Notes under the pieces: generated by a model
What the model was told of the DNA's origin: nothing
What the model saw: the letters and a program-made list of their open reading frames with translations, nothing else
Database searches by the model: none
Position numbers and translations under genes: made by a program
Assembly: GCF_000971965.1 (NCBI RefSeq)
Contig: NZ_LAQP01000016.1
Location: forward strand, 1 to 64,000
Direction of reading: 5' to 3'
Source: Paenibacillus wulumuqiensis
GTDB taxonomy: Bacteria; Bacillota; Bacilli; Paenibacillales; Paenibacillaceae
DNA length: 64,000 bases
Shown here: positions 27,103 through 36,530 of the stretch, piece by piece
Layout: each line of letters begins with the position of its first letter
Numbering within the stretch: position 1 is the stretch's first letter

Positions 27103-28335
27103 TTAATTAATATGATTAAGATATTGGCTCATGAATCGATCAAATTTATATTGCCAAGCACCCATATGAGAGAGTTTGTTAATGTATAATTGAACACCTC
27201 CGCGTGTTTGATCTGTGATTTTAAACATGCTTTCTTTTCGTGCTTTACTTCTAGTTCTTCTGAATTCATCAGAATATAATTTAGGGAGTACGTATTGTTC
27301 AAAACCTTCTCGGTAATAAAAATAAGCCGCACCTAAATCTCCATATTCAACTACGACAAAGTTATCAAAATAGATAAAAGCAATCATTGGATCATCGATA
27401 AGTTCTACATCATACATGTAATCGATAAATCGCTTCCAGTAATCAAATCGTTCACTATTCGTATCTTGATTGAAGAATTGCTGGAGTTTACTTTGTAATA
27501 ACCAACGCATTACTTGTTCCATAGCCTTGTCGCTTAAAAACTCCCAGTCTACTTTTCTCTCGCGCGGATCACGCAATCTGACGATCGCTTGGTTTAGAAT
27601 TGAAGTATGGAATTGTTTGTACTCTCTAGATTCAAAGTAATTTTTAATGAGCTGTTTATACTCATTCATTGGGTAACGTTCTAATAAACTAGTAATATAC
27701 TCTGCTTCATTACGCTGGATCATTTGATCGTCTACTAGTCCATCCTTTAAAATGTTATAAATTAATTCTGATTGAAGCTGAGCGTCTTTTTTAATTTTTA
27801 ATCGTGAACAGATCATTTCTATTCCGTGATCGGATTTTACAAATAAATGAACTAACCCTTTAACCAAACCTGATGGGTAATTCATAGCTTCCTTTAGCTG
27901 ATGCTGTAAGGTTTCATTCAATACCAAAAAACTAAACTGATCTATGTGATACGTTTGTTTTAACAATTCTTGTAAATACTCATTATTGTGATTGTGTTGA
28001 AAGAGCGACCAAGCAGCACGCCCTACTGTAGAAGTATAGCGATTAGTTAATATCCAATTAATTTTACGTATAGTTTCTGGATTTTCTTGAGGAAAAGGAT
28101 ATTCTTCGGAGATTAAAAGCTTAATTTCAATTCTTTTTAATTGTAGCGCGAATTCCTGAATTTTTTCGATAGGAGTAGATCTAATGATCTCAAGCAAGCG
28201 AGGCAACATATATTTGCCTCTTTGCTTGAGTATTTCTTGATCTAACTTTTGGAATTTTTGTTCAACCTTTTTACGCTCTTCAACAATAAGCTTAGGAGTA
28301 AAAGCAAAATGGCGAAAATATTGATTAATTTCCAT
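27103..28335 (-). CDS. zorC: Zorya ZorC
   Basis: Protein of about 410 aa, soluble and mostly helical, rich in basic and aromatic residues, e.g. KRIEIKLLISEEYPFPQENP near the N-terminus and GGVQLYINKLSHMGAWQYKF near the C-terminus. Assigned as ZorC (EH-signature family) mainly by position between zorB and zorD and by size, because family motifs are weak by eye. I place the start at 28335, preceded by GGGTGAG inside the end of zorB; an ATG at 28353 is also possible. Overlap with zorB implies coupled translation. ZorC is believed to work with ZorD as cytosolic effector. Confidence 0.75.
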   Translation of the reverse strand: MEINQYFRHFAFTPKLIVEERKKVEQKFQKLDQEILKQRGKYMLPRLLEIIRSTPIEKIQEFALQLKRIEIKLLISEEYPFPQENPETIRKINWILTNRYTSTVGRAAWSLFQHNHNNEYLQELLKQTYHIDQFSFLVLNETLQHQLKEAMNYPSGLVKGLVHLFVKSDHGIEMICSRLKIKKDAQLQSELIYNILKDGLVDDQMIQRNEAEYITSLLERYPMNEYKQLIKNYFESREYKQFHTSILNQAIVRLRDPRERKVDWEFLSDKAMEQVMRWLLQSKLQQFFNQDTNSERFDYWKRFIDYMYDVELIDDPMIAFIYFDNFVVVEYGDLGAAYFYYREGFEQYVLPKLYSDEFRRTRSKARKESMFKITDQTRGGVQLYINKLSHMGAWQYKFDRFMSQYLNHIN

Positions 28336-29059
28336 CTGGCTCACCCAATCCATGCAGTTGATCTAGCAGCTGATCGTCTTTCAAACGGAATTTAAATTCA
28401 ACTCGTCTAGATTTATTAGCATCAATAGCTCCATTTATTTTTAATACAGGAATACTATAAGAACGTCCGTTAGCCGTAATTACTGACTTCAACTCTTCTT
28501 TATGCTTAAAATTTGGAAACCCTGGCTGAAATATTTCTTGGGTTACAGACAATGCTCGATCTTGTGACAGTTGTAAGTTATATAGATATCCACCTTTGGT
28601 ATCGGTGTGACCTTCAACAATAATTTGTGATATTTCCCCGCGGAAGCGATCCGATAAAAGAATATTTATATATTGAGGAATAAACTGCTTTAAATATTTT
28701 TCTCCTGTTGCAGATACATTACTGCTATTAGAGTCAAAAAACACGCCTCCAGAGAAACGAATCGCTCCTGTTTGTGGATCGACTTCCATTGCCAAATCTG
28801 AGTCTTTGAATGCTTTGATAAGTTCTTGGATAATTTCTGATTTCACTCCAACTACTTGTTCAATCATTTCGTTTTTTTCATTGATAGCAGCTTCTTTTTC
28901 TTCATATGCAGACTGCGTATTATAGATCGTTACCATCAGCACAAGTGCAAAAATAACAAGTAATGTGGACATTAGGTCTGTATAAGAAACCCAAGAACTC
29001 TCTTTATCGCCTTCATGTCCGCGAGCCATATGTCGCTGATTACGAAATCCTCTAGCCAA
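28325..29059 (-). CDS. zorB: Zorya ZorB: MotB/OmpA-like stator subunit
   Basis: Protein of 244 aa. A single N-terminal membrane helix (about 25-48) carries the aspartate typical of proton-driven stators (D28 in SSWVSYTDLMSTLL). A linker and an OmpA-like peptidoglycan-binding domain follow (FFDSNSSNVSATGEKYL, VEGHTDTKGGYLYNLQLSQD, INKSRRVEF-like end). With ZorA it forms the membrane motor. The start is probably TTG at 29059, with AAGGTGA upstream; an ATG ten codons in is the alternative, and the repeated MARG makes the choice uncertain. Confidence 0.88.
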   Translation of the reverse strand: MARGFRNQRHMARGHEGDKESSWVSYTDLMSTLLVIFALVLMVTIYNTQSAYEEKEAAINEKNEMIEQVVGVKSEIIQELIKAFKDSDLAMEVDPQTGAIRFSGGVFFDSNSSNVSATGEKYLKQFIPQYINILLSDRFRGEISQIIVEGHTDTKGGYLYNLQLSQDRALSVTQEIFQPGFPNFKHKEELKSVITANGRSYSIPVLKINGAIDANKSRRVEFKFRLKDDQLLDQLHGLGEPDGN

Positions 29060-29085
29060 AATAAATCATCACCTTATAACGTTAT

Positions 29086-30945
29086 TTATACTGGATCAGG
29101 TAGTCTGACTGCTTGTCGTTTCATCTCATTAACAACTTGCTTTAATGAATCCAGTGTTTCTGGCATGTCCTCTACACCTTCTCGAATAGAATCGACGCCA
29201 TTTGCCAAATATTGAACCGACTTACTTAGCTCTTGATCAAACTGATTAAGTGTATGCTCTAATCCTCTATGCATATCCTCAGTAAACTGATTCATAGCAA
29301 CTTCTAGATGCTTGTTAGTTCTAGACATCGTTTCACTTGTGGATTCCCAAACGGTAGTCAATTGTTCTACTCGCTCATCCATATTTTCGAGTTGGTCACT
29401 TAGCATACTTTGTGTTCTTGATGCAATTTGATCAAGTTCTCTTCTTTCTTCTTGAATATCGACGATCAAGTTATGCAAATCTTCTTGCAAATTTACAAAT
29501 TGATTATTGTTACCTTTAAACTTATCAAAAATATCTTCTAGTTCTTGGTTAGAACGTTGACTTAGATCTGCTTGATGCGATAACGTTACAGCCAATGTTT
29601 GCTGGCTTTGTGTAATATTCGCAATTCTCTGTAAATTTTCTTCTAATCGCTGTTGGAAAGTAACTTGTAGAGTTGTCTGTGCTACAAAGGAATCTACATT
29701 TTCTTTTAATTTACCGATATGACTGTTAAAATAATCGTTAAATACTTGTCTTTCTTCAGTCATTTTTTCTAACAAAGTAGTCGTTACAGATTGCAATTGA
29801 CTATTTTTTTCTGTTGTTTTATTCAAACCTTCTACGGTTGTTTCAAGTACAGATTGATAATAGGTAATATGCTCTGTATATTCATGTATTTGTTCTGTTA
29901 ATAGAGTAGTTTTCTCAACCATGGTTGATTGTTCTTTTGCTGAATCTTGCATAGATTGAACGAGTGCTCCCATTTCCTCATGAACTTTTTGCTGCCATTC
30001 AATAGTGGAATGCAATGCTTCCCCTAGATTTTTCATATGGTCACCAGTTAATTCATTTAACTGCGTTACAAATTGATCTACCATTTGTTGCATGCCTTGA
30101 GCTTGATTTACACTGCTAGATTGAATCAAGTCACCCATAATCTGTTGGGTCTGTTCTAAATGCGGAGTAATCGATTTTTGAATAGATTCAGCCACGCCAT
30201 GTACCATATTTGGAATAAGGACATCAGAGAGGAATGTCTGAAAATCTTTCATTTGCTGTTCTTGGTTTTTATTCATTGTATAGATGACTGTACTCGAATC
30301 TTGTGTAGGAAATGCTTCATCTAAGCTTTGACGGATCTGGTTAAAGCTATTGATTAGTTTAGGATAATATTTGCTTTTATCTAGCCATTGCCAGATTAAT
30401 GAGAAAAGAATACCTGCAATAGAAGATGAAAATTTCATTTGCATCCCTTGTAGTAATTTTTCGATCCCTGCTTGCATAGTATCTGTTTCACCACTGATAG
30501 ATAAGCCAGATACACCAATAGCAATACTAAAGAAGGTCCCAAGAATACCTAACGATAAGAATATACCAGGTATAATCTCAGCAAATTTACGTTTTCCGAA
30601 TTCTTGTACTAAGGGTTCTTCAAAAAAGAAATCATATATATCTGGAGTAAAAACAATTCCTTCTTTTTGATAAAACTGAAACTTCTCGTAATATTGCTTC
30701 CAAGAAGGCAATACACTTTGCTTTATGTACGAATTTTTTTGATTTTCCAACCATTTATCAAATTCTAAAAATCTCTGATTTACATCAACTTCTTTTTTCA
30801 ATTCTTCTAATTTTTCATTGATTAAAGTAGCCGCTTTTTGTGAGCTATCATATGATGAAAATATTTTTTTGAATTGAAAAACAAAAATAAAAAACATAAT
30901 TGCAATATCAATTCCGATCAACCAAGTAATAATATCAAACTTCAT
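29086..30945 (-). CDS. zorA: Zorya ZorA: MotA/ExbB-like proton channel with long coiled-coil tail
   Basis: Protein of 619 aa. Membrane helices are ITWLIGIDIAIMFFIFVF at the N-terminus, then IIPGIFLSLGILGTFFSIAI and FSSSIAGILFSLIW, matching the MotA/TolQ/ExbB fold. From about residue 230 to the end is a long Gln/Glu/Thr-rich coiled coil, the intracellular tail characteristic of ZorA. It senses cell-envelope disturbance at phage infection and signals to the effectors. The start at 30945 follows AGGAGTTGGAATT; an upstream ATG at 31014 lacks a site. First gene of the Zorya operon. Confidence 0.88.
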   Translation of the reverse strand: MKFDIITWLIGIDIAIMFFIFVFQFKKIFSSYDSSQKAATLINEKLEELKKEVDVNQRFLEFDKWLENQKNSYIKQSVLPSWKQYYEKFQFYQKEGIVFTPDIYDFFFEEPLVQEFGKRKFAEIIPGIFLSLGILGTFFSIAIGVSGLSISGETDTMQAGIEKLLQGMQMKFSSSIAGILFSLIWQWLDKSKYYPKLINSFNQIRQSLDEAFPTQDSSTVIYTMNKNQEQQMKDFQTFLSDVLIPNMVHGVAESIQKSITPHLEQTQQIMGDLIQSSSVNQAQGMQQMVDQFVTQLNELTGDHMKNLGEALHSTIEWQQKVHEEMGALVQSMQDSAKEQSTMVEKTTLLTEQIHEYTEHITYYQSVLETTVEGLNKTTEKNSQLQSVTTTLLEKMTEERQVFNDYFNSHIGKLKENVDSFVAQTTLQVTFQQRLEENLQRIANITQSQQTLAVTLSHQADLSQRSNQELEDIFDKFKGNNNQFVNLQEDLHNLIVDIQEERRELDQIASRTQSMLSDQLENMDERVEQLTTVWESTSETMSRTNKHLEVAMNQFTEDMHRGLEHTLNQFDQELSKSVQYLANGVDSIREGVEDMPETLDSLKQVVNEMKRQAVRLPDPV

Positions 30946-31252
30946 AATTCCAACTCCTGTATTCATTTTATATTCAGTACTCAATTTATAATTCGAAATT
31001 TTCCCTACCATCATATGTGTAGTAGAATTTCCGAATTTAGTAATTAAATATGATACTTATTTAGTATAAATACTTTAGTCCTGGATATAAAGGATTATTT
31101 TTCAATAAAATCTATTTATAAAGAACTATAACAAAATATATATTTTAAATATAAAGAAACTCGGTCCTTATGAATAAAGAATGAGTATTTAGATTGATAT
31201 ATTGTTTAGACAGTTCCATATGTATTATTAATTTCATAGGTTATACCTTCTA

Positions 31253-31519
31253 TTATTTTATAATATTTCTTTGTGCTATATCGATCTCCATCAAAGTTAA
31301 TCTTACTGTGTCGTTACCATTAGCTATTTTATAACTAACGGTCTCCTCATTTTCACTCCACTCGTTCCTTCTCTGAAACTTTGGATAGAACAGTAACACT
31401 GTGTCACATCGAAATCGCATAGCATACACTAGCATCTGATACAAATCTGTCTGAAATGGCCTCATTATATTGTTCTCATAAGCATCCTTATACTTTAAAA
31501 GTAAATTTTCAATACTCAT
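31253..31519 (-). pseudogene. McrC remnant (C-terminal part)
   Basis: An 88-codon frame whose middle, RPFQTDLYQMLVYAMRFRCD and TVLLFYPKF, is the conserved C-terminal part of McrC. A normal McrC has about 350-430 residues. Here only a short start (SIENLLLKYKD, perhaps a decayed form of the catalytic DxK strand) precedes it, so most of the protein is deleted. It overlaps the McrB remnant by four bases, preserving the original mcrB-mcrC arrangement. Confidence 0.75.
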
Positions 31520-31990
31520 ACGTCTACATTACCTTTAGAGATACGCATAAACGCTTGTTCAAATGGGGATGCGTTTCCATCTGTCGTCTTGTAATCTATG
31601 AGCTTAACTTGGCCTCTCTGGTCTATAAACTCTTTACCAATAATACTTTGGATAGTTTCCAGATCATTATAGAAATATTCACTTAGAAGTGGGATCAATC
31701 TGTAATACCAAGTCTTGTATAAATCGCTTAGTGAAAGAATATCCATAAAATACGCATGACCAATCTGATGATCACGATCCAATTATTTAACAATTTTGCT
31801 ATTTATCGATCTAAGTAGCTCTTCCAAATTCACCGTATCATTTACCTGACTAGGTGTAATTGAGTTAGCATCTCTAAACACTTCATAATCAGGCCCCAAT
31901 TCCATAAATACAAATCTTCTTCGTAATGCAGTATCTGACCCAGCAATTGACCGATCTGCTGTATTCATCGTACCAATCTGCTGCCTATAA
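31516..31990 (-). pseudogene. McrB remnant (C-terminal end of the GTPase)
   Basis: Reads IGTMNTADRSIAGSDTALRR, then RFVFMELGPD, the McrB sensor/arginine-finger region, then the C-terminal DRDHQIGHAYFMDI and YRLIPLLSEYFYNDLE. An in-frame TAA at 31783-31785 splits it, and everything upstream of about 31990 (Walker A and B and the N-terminus) is missing. This is a dead second McrBC locus beside Zorya, unrelated in sequence type to the intact DUF2357 system at 7.8-13 kb. Confidence 0.8.
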
Positions 31991-32569
31991 GCTAGCCAAG
32001 TTAACTAAAGTAAAGCTGATTAACCGTGAGCATTGATTGAATTCATGCTGCGAACTAGGCCGAAAAAAAGAAGCCTATCTTAAAATAAAAAGGTAAAATG
32101 TACTTCGAATGGATCACCTTTACTTATAATATTTACTAAAATAAGATAGATCGTAGCATATTATATTATTCTGTAGTCACACAAGATTAGAGACCGGATA
32201 CCGAACGAACAGTTCTTGCTGATTATTCATCATTTATAGATCAATTTAGGTATCTAAATCAGCACAGAAAGTATTATCTGCACTCTGCCATATTACTTCA
32301 GCAGCCAGCGATCAACCCCGTCGTAATAATAATATAACTACAGTTTCCTCTCGATTGAACAACCAATGAGCATAACTGCTACAATTAATATGATCTAAGA
32401 AGACACACTAACCTTTAACAAATTAAATTTTCTTCAAACTAAAATTCCATATTTATTATCATTAATTAAATATGTGACTAAAGAATCATTATTGCGATAC
32501 AATAAGACTATATTAAGATAACTGATTAGTATATATTTAACTATCTCATACTATTATTTGGAGGAAAAT
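31991..32569. other. AT-rich intergenic region with a diverged repeat
   Basis: No gene seen. It begins at the breakpoint of the McrB remnant. The stretch 32081-32165 resembles 34097-34178, which lies upstream of the gene at 34230 (shared AAAATAAAA, TAAAAT, AATATTTAC, AGATAGAT.GTAGC). Confidence 0.5.
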
Positions 32570-33315
32570 ATGTTGATTACTAAAAAAGGAATCTCGTTCT
32601 TCATTATACTTACTGTACTTATACTCTTAGTAGCATGTGGAGATAATGGAAATAAGAATGTCTCTAATTCTAAGGTAAGTTCTTCATCTGCCGATAGTGG
32701 GTCACAAGATGAAGTTACTTATTCTAACGAAGATTCTTTATTTTCTGATGATGGGCCACAAGATGGGCCTCCTGGTGGATTCACTCCATTAAGCGAAGCA
32801 TTAAAAAAGCATTCTGTTTGGCTTGCTACAACAGTAATTGATGAATCAGATTTAACTAGAGATACTAGCATTGGAAAAGTATATGTTTTTGACAATGATG
32901 AAGTAACTTATTACGATTATAGTGAAGTCGCTGAATCTCTTAAAATTGAAGATGCAGCTAAAATGACAGATGAAGATATAGTTAAACATTCACAAGAATT
33001 TGCAAAAAAGTCGATTTAGGAAAGTATTCTTTAGATCTTGTACTCGATGGTACTGGTAATAGTGCAGATTATGAATATTTAATCACTGAAAAAGGTGGAA
33101 AAGGCGAACATGCTCCAAATTTTTCTACCACTATCATGCCAGTAAACTTTTTTGGAACTGATTTTGTAGCTATTGGAGCAAGCCGCTTAGTTATAGACTC
33201 CTTATTTAGTGGCGGTGGTTTTGTGCTTACACGTAGTGAACCTAATACTTATTTCCAATTAGACGATCCAGATACTATAAGCAGCAACGTAACTATTGAG
33301 CAAAATAAAAAATAA
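32570..33315 (+). CDS. lipoprotein with a -1 frameshift at A-AAA-AAG
   Basis: The first part (32570-33019, 149 aa) starts MLITKKGISFF and has a lipobox LVAC, a Ser/Gly/Asp-rich linker and a folded region ending EFAKKSI. At 33004-33010 the sequence is A AAA AAG. Shifting back one base gives an open frame to TAA at 33313, continuing KVDLGKYSLDLVLDGTGNSA and ending NVTIEQNKK. The combined product is about 247 residues. The downstream part is clearly coding in look. Start ATG at 32570 has GGAGG five bases before it. Function unknown. Either a frameshift mutation, a homopolymer error or recoding. Confidence 0.65.
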
Positions 33316-33317
33316 AT

Positions 33318-33358
33318 AAAAAGCAGTCATATGCTCTATAAGCATATGACTGCTTTTT
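33318..33358 (+). terminator. terminator after the frameshifted lipoprotein gene
   Basis: Perfect 17-bp stem AAAAAGCAGTCATATGC / GCATATGACTGCTTTTT with a seven-base loop, directly after the -1 frame stop (33313-33315). Its position supports the long, frameshifted version as the ancestral gene end. Confidence 0.85.
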
Positions 33359-33359
33359 A

Positions 33360-34229
33360 TTTGAATTCTAAATCTTGAATGAATTATTGCCTGATCTTAT
33401 TAATTAACTTTAGAATTTCCTATACTTTTAACTTTGGAAGTTTTTGAACTTGATAATTATAAATCACTTCTTAGACCAATGAATAAAGAGTTTTAACTTC
33501 ATAACTTTTTAAGATACTGTAAATGACTCGTTAAATCATTGGTCACCAAGTTGGTTTTGTTAGGCTCACTAGGATAGTGACCAAGATCGAACGCTGCTTA
33601 TGAGTTTTGTTCAAAACATAAAGCAAACAGAATAATGCAGCAGAAAGATCTTAAATTTTTACCCTCTCCCCACTTGTATTGGCGTCTGGTTATCGTCGAT
33701 ACATACGCCGCAGTACGGAAAGGCTTTAGTTCGCGCATTAACTTGCTACACTACTCCTAAGGCAAATGCGCTCGTAACGATGTATAAGTTAGCCGACCAG
33801 ATTAACTTTATATTTCGCTGTTTCCTCCTGTTTTCTTATCCCATCTCGATTTTGCTCTGTTCCACTTCTTCGTGAGTAAACACTATTGTGCTTTCCTGTT
33901 GTCTTCGATCTATTTAATAGACAGAAGGAATCCTTGGTAGACTTCAAGTAAAGATCATTACCCTAATCCATGAGATAGACTACCAAACATCTGTAGATGC
34001 CAATTTAGATCGATATATTGCTAGACATGTTCATTCCAATTCCTATCAAAAGTTCATACATCAGCCAGACTATCACTTTTAGAGCCTGCCACTGAATAAT
34101 AAAATAAAAGTAAAATACTTTTTTATGGAGTATCACTATCTTTAATATTTACCAAATCAGATAGATTGTAGCGCATTACCTTATTTCAGAGTAATATAAT
34201 AAAGGCAATTTAATTAACGGAGGGATACT
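33360..34229. other. gene-free region of about 870 bp
   Basis: No coding sequence that I can support on either strand; likely decayed DNA. It contains 34003-34037, similar to 31187-31220 (TTTAGAT.GATATATTG..TAGACA), and 34097-34178, similar to 32081-32165. A TATAAT-like box at about 34194 lies shortly before the next gene. Confidence 0.4.
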
Positions 34230-35084
34230 GTGAATACAGGAGTACAAGAACTAAAAGATGAGCTTTCAGCACAAAAAAAGAAAAAGAAGAGAAACTGGAT
34301 TATTGTAGGAGTGGGAGCCGCTTGTTTGATAATGCTTTGTGCCATTATTGGATATATAAACAATTATAATGAGCACATCGCAAAGATCGGTTATTATATG
34401 GATCAGCAAGATTATAATTCCGCTCATGAAGAGACAGCTGAACTATTTCCACAATCGTATAGCCGTAAATTAATCGAACGAGTCAACATCTTATATGAAG
34501 TACAGCGTCACTTACCTTCCTATTCTTATTCTGATTATAACTCTTGGCAAGATCGTACAACATGGGAAATACATAGCCTAATTGACGGATTAACAACCTA
34601 TGAGAAATATAAACAAGCAGGAGAAGAGTACAATATCTCAGAGTCTCTTTCTACTCTACGAGGGAAGTATCTTATGTATTTAGAAACTTATTCGATCTCT
34701 CAGGAGTCTGCTACTAAGGCTGCAACGGCTGCAACTGGTGGAAGAGATAAATTAATCAACGAGTTGGTAATGCAGGCAAAAGAGTTTGAAGCTAAACAAA
34801 GCGCAGCTACTGCTTCCACTTCAAGTGAAAATTCTTCTAATAGCTCATCTACTCTATCTTCAGATTCTTCCTATACCCGTGATGAACTAGAAAGTGATCC
34901 ATTGGCACCTTCAACCAATCCAGATGATTATAATTCGTACGGAGAGTACGCTCCAGCAGGCGGGTATTCAATTGATCCAGCCGATTATAATTATGAAGGT
35001 GAATATAAACCTGTGGAAAGTATGACCCAAGAAGAGAAACAAGCCGAATTAGAAGAAATGCTGGGTAGATCTTTAGGTCAATAA
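34230..35084 (+). CDS. membrane-anchored protein, 284 aa, unknown function
   Basis: A cytoplasmic N-terminus with a run of lysines (SAQKKKKKRNW) precedes one membrane helix (about 23-43, WIIVGVGAACLIMLCAIIGY). A helical extracytoplasmic domain follows, then a Ser/Thr linker (about 192-220) and a C-terminal acidic segment with a repeated motif: PDDYNSYGEYAPAGG and PADYNYEGEYKPVES. Start is GTG at 34230 behind GGAGGG. A terminator follows. Not recognised; the repeated Tyr/Gly/Glu motif may be a binding or cell-wall-proximal segment. Confidence 0.65.
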   Translation: MNTGVQELKDELSAQKKKKKRNWIIVGVGAACLIMLCAIIGYINNYNEHIAKIGYYMDQQDYNSAHEETAELFPQSYSRKLIERVNILYEVQRHLPSYSYSDYNSWQDRTTWEIHSLIDGLTTYEKYKQAGEEYNISESLSTLRGKYLMYLETYSISQESATKAATAATGGRDKLINELVMQAKEFEAKQSAATASTSSENSSNSSSTLSSDSSYTRDELESDPLAPSTNPDDYNSYGEYAPAGGYSIDPADYNYEGEYKPVESMTQEEKQAELEEMLGRSLGQ

Positions 35085-35087
35085 ATG

Positions 35088-35117
35088 TAAAAGAACCTCA
35101 TTGAGGTTCTTTTTTAT
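35088..35117 (+). terminator. terminator
   Basis: AAAAGAACCTCA / TGAGGTTCTTTTTT inverted repeat immediately after the 284-aa gene. Confidence 0.75.
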
Positions 35118-35300
35118 AGGAAAATATATACCGTAACAGGTACGACCTAAACCTATTATCGCTAATCATTCTCGTTAAGAATAAAGATTTAATAGTGGAT
35201 CCATCTGATAGTCACTAAAACAAATTAATTCATACTTAATATTCCTTCATATGGTATATTTATACTTTGAAATTATTATATCGATAAAGGGGTTTAGGTA

Positions 35301-35972
35301 ATGGAACAGCGTCCAGAGAGAAACAAGAAGCCGTGGTACAAGAAATGGTGGGTATGGTTGATCATCCTATTTGTAATTGGTGGAATTGGAAATATTAACA
35401 AAGCTTCTACGCCAGATTCCTCAGCGCCAGTTACAAGCGGATCTAATTCCAAAGAAGCCGCTGCTCCTAACGCAGAAGCGCCTATTTCGAAGCGAAAAGA
35501 AACACCGACGCCAACTGTCACAGTCGACCCAGCTGAATTTCAAGCCAATGTAGACATCATGACTGGGGGAACATTTGTAAAATCTGCTCAGCTACAGAAC
35601 AACCAAGGGCATATTAAATTTTACAAATCTTTCCAAGAATATAAACAAGCACATCCAACCAGTAAAGTGACCGAGGAGATGTATAAAGATTACTTTAGTA
35701 CTGGTGATAAAATCGCTAAACTACTGATCGGCGAGAATGCTCGACTATTGCGGAAATTCCCAATCCTGACCTCTTCTTCTATGACAATTCCTTATGATGG
35801 AAAAGTTTATACGATAGATCTGAAGCGTACAGAACTCAATCAGTATATTGGATTCCCGATTGAATCTTTACAAGTAGAAGACGGCTCATGGACCAGCCAA
35901 TTTGGTGATGTGTATGTGTATGATAAGGATAAACGCCAAGCATTTATGGATACTTTTGTTACGATTCAATAA
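35301..35972 (+). CDS. membrane-anchored protein, 223 aa, unknown function
   Basis: A basic N-terminus (PERNKKPWYKKWW) leads into one helix (about 17-33, VWLIILFVIGGIGNI), a Ser/Pro/Ala/Thr linker to about 75, and an extracytoplasmic domain with YKSFQEYKQAHPTSKVTEEM and a C-terminal GDVYVYDKDKRQAFMDTF. Likely an exported small domain; family not recognised. AAAGGGG lies about eight bases before the ATG. No terminator found before the IS remnant at 36043. It shares its layout (anchor, linker, domain) with the 284-aa neighbour. Confidence 0.65.
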   Translation: MEQRPERNKKPWYKKWWVWLIILFVIGGIGNINKASTPDSSAPVTSGSNSKEAAAPNAEAPISKRKETPTPTVTVDPAEFQANVDIMTGGTFVKSAQLQNNQGHIKFYKSFQEYKQAHPTSKVTEEMYKDYFSTGDKIAKLLIGENARLLRKFPILTSSSMTIPYDGKVYTIDLKRTELNQYIGFPIESLQVEDGSWTSQFGDVYVYDKDKRQAFMDTFVTIQ

Positions 35973-36042
35973 TTGAGTTATCGCTACAGATCTAGATGAT
36001 TTATTATCTGGATGTAAAAAGTCCCTACGCATCGATCTATCG

Positions 36043-36498
36043 TGGTCAAGCCCCTATTTATGGACACTTAAAAAACACCCTGAGAAATGGACTGACGTCG
36101 GTACTCCACCGGCGTCAGTTTGTTTAGTTTTCGCTATGGACGTTTGTTGTTGTAAAAACGAATATATCGTTCCATCCGTTTTTGCGCTTCAGCTAAAGTT
36201 CGGATAGAATACGGGTAGAGTCCTTCCGTTTTGAGATGCGAGAAGAAACTCTCTATGGAGGCATTGTCATAACAATTGCCCCCGCGAAACATGCTGATTC
36301 GGGCGCCAACCTTTGGCAGCATGTCGTGGTACAGAGGAGACATGTATGGGGCTCCGCGGTTGCTATGAACGACCACGCCCGTCACGTCTTTTCGTTTGCG
36401 AAACGCTTTCTGAAAGGTGCGCTGGACCAGCTCCTTGTCCGGTTTTTCGCCGATTTCATACGCGACAATTTCGTTATGGAACAAAGCGGCAATCTTCT
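36043..36498 (-). mobile_element. truncated IS3-family element
   Basis: Its end TGGTCAAGCCCCTATTT at 36043 matches the element end at 73. Only the 3' part of the transposase gene remains, and the homology stops near 36498. Orientation is inverted relative to the copy at the left edge. Confidence 0.8.
36068..36498 (-). pseudogene. IS3-family transposase OrfB, C-terminal fragment with amber stop
   Basis: Encodes the second half of an rve/DDE transposase: NEIVAYEIGEKPDKELVQRT, VVVHSNRGAPYMS (second catalytic Asp region, with the usual HSDQG changed to HSNRG), and RGGNCYDNASIESFFSHLK with the catalytic Glu. After FYNNKRP a TAG at 36134-36136 replaces the expected Gln codon, then RKLNKLTPVEYRRQ continues to a TAA at 36068. 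Truncated, nonsense-mutated and missing the catalytic Asp, so inactive. Confidence 0.85.
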
Positions 36499-36530
36499 AG
36501 TTTAGATTAATAGCATTTATTTATTCACTA

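Noticed and set aside
33360-34229. Possible decayed transposase or RNA gene
   Set aside because: I translated parts in several frames and found no recognisable motif; no stable RNA structure obvious by eye.
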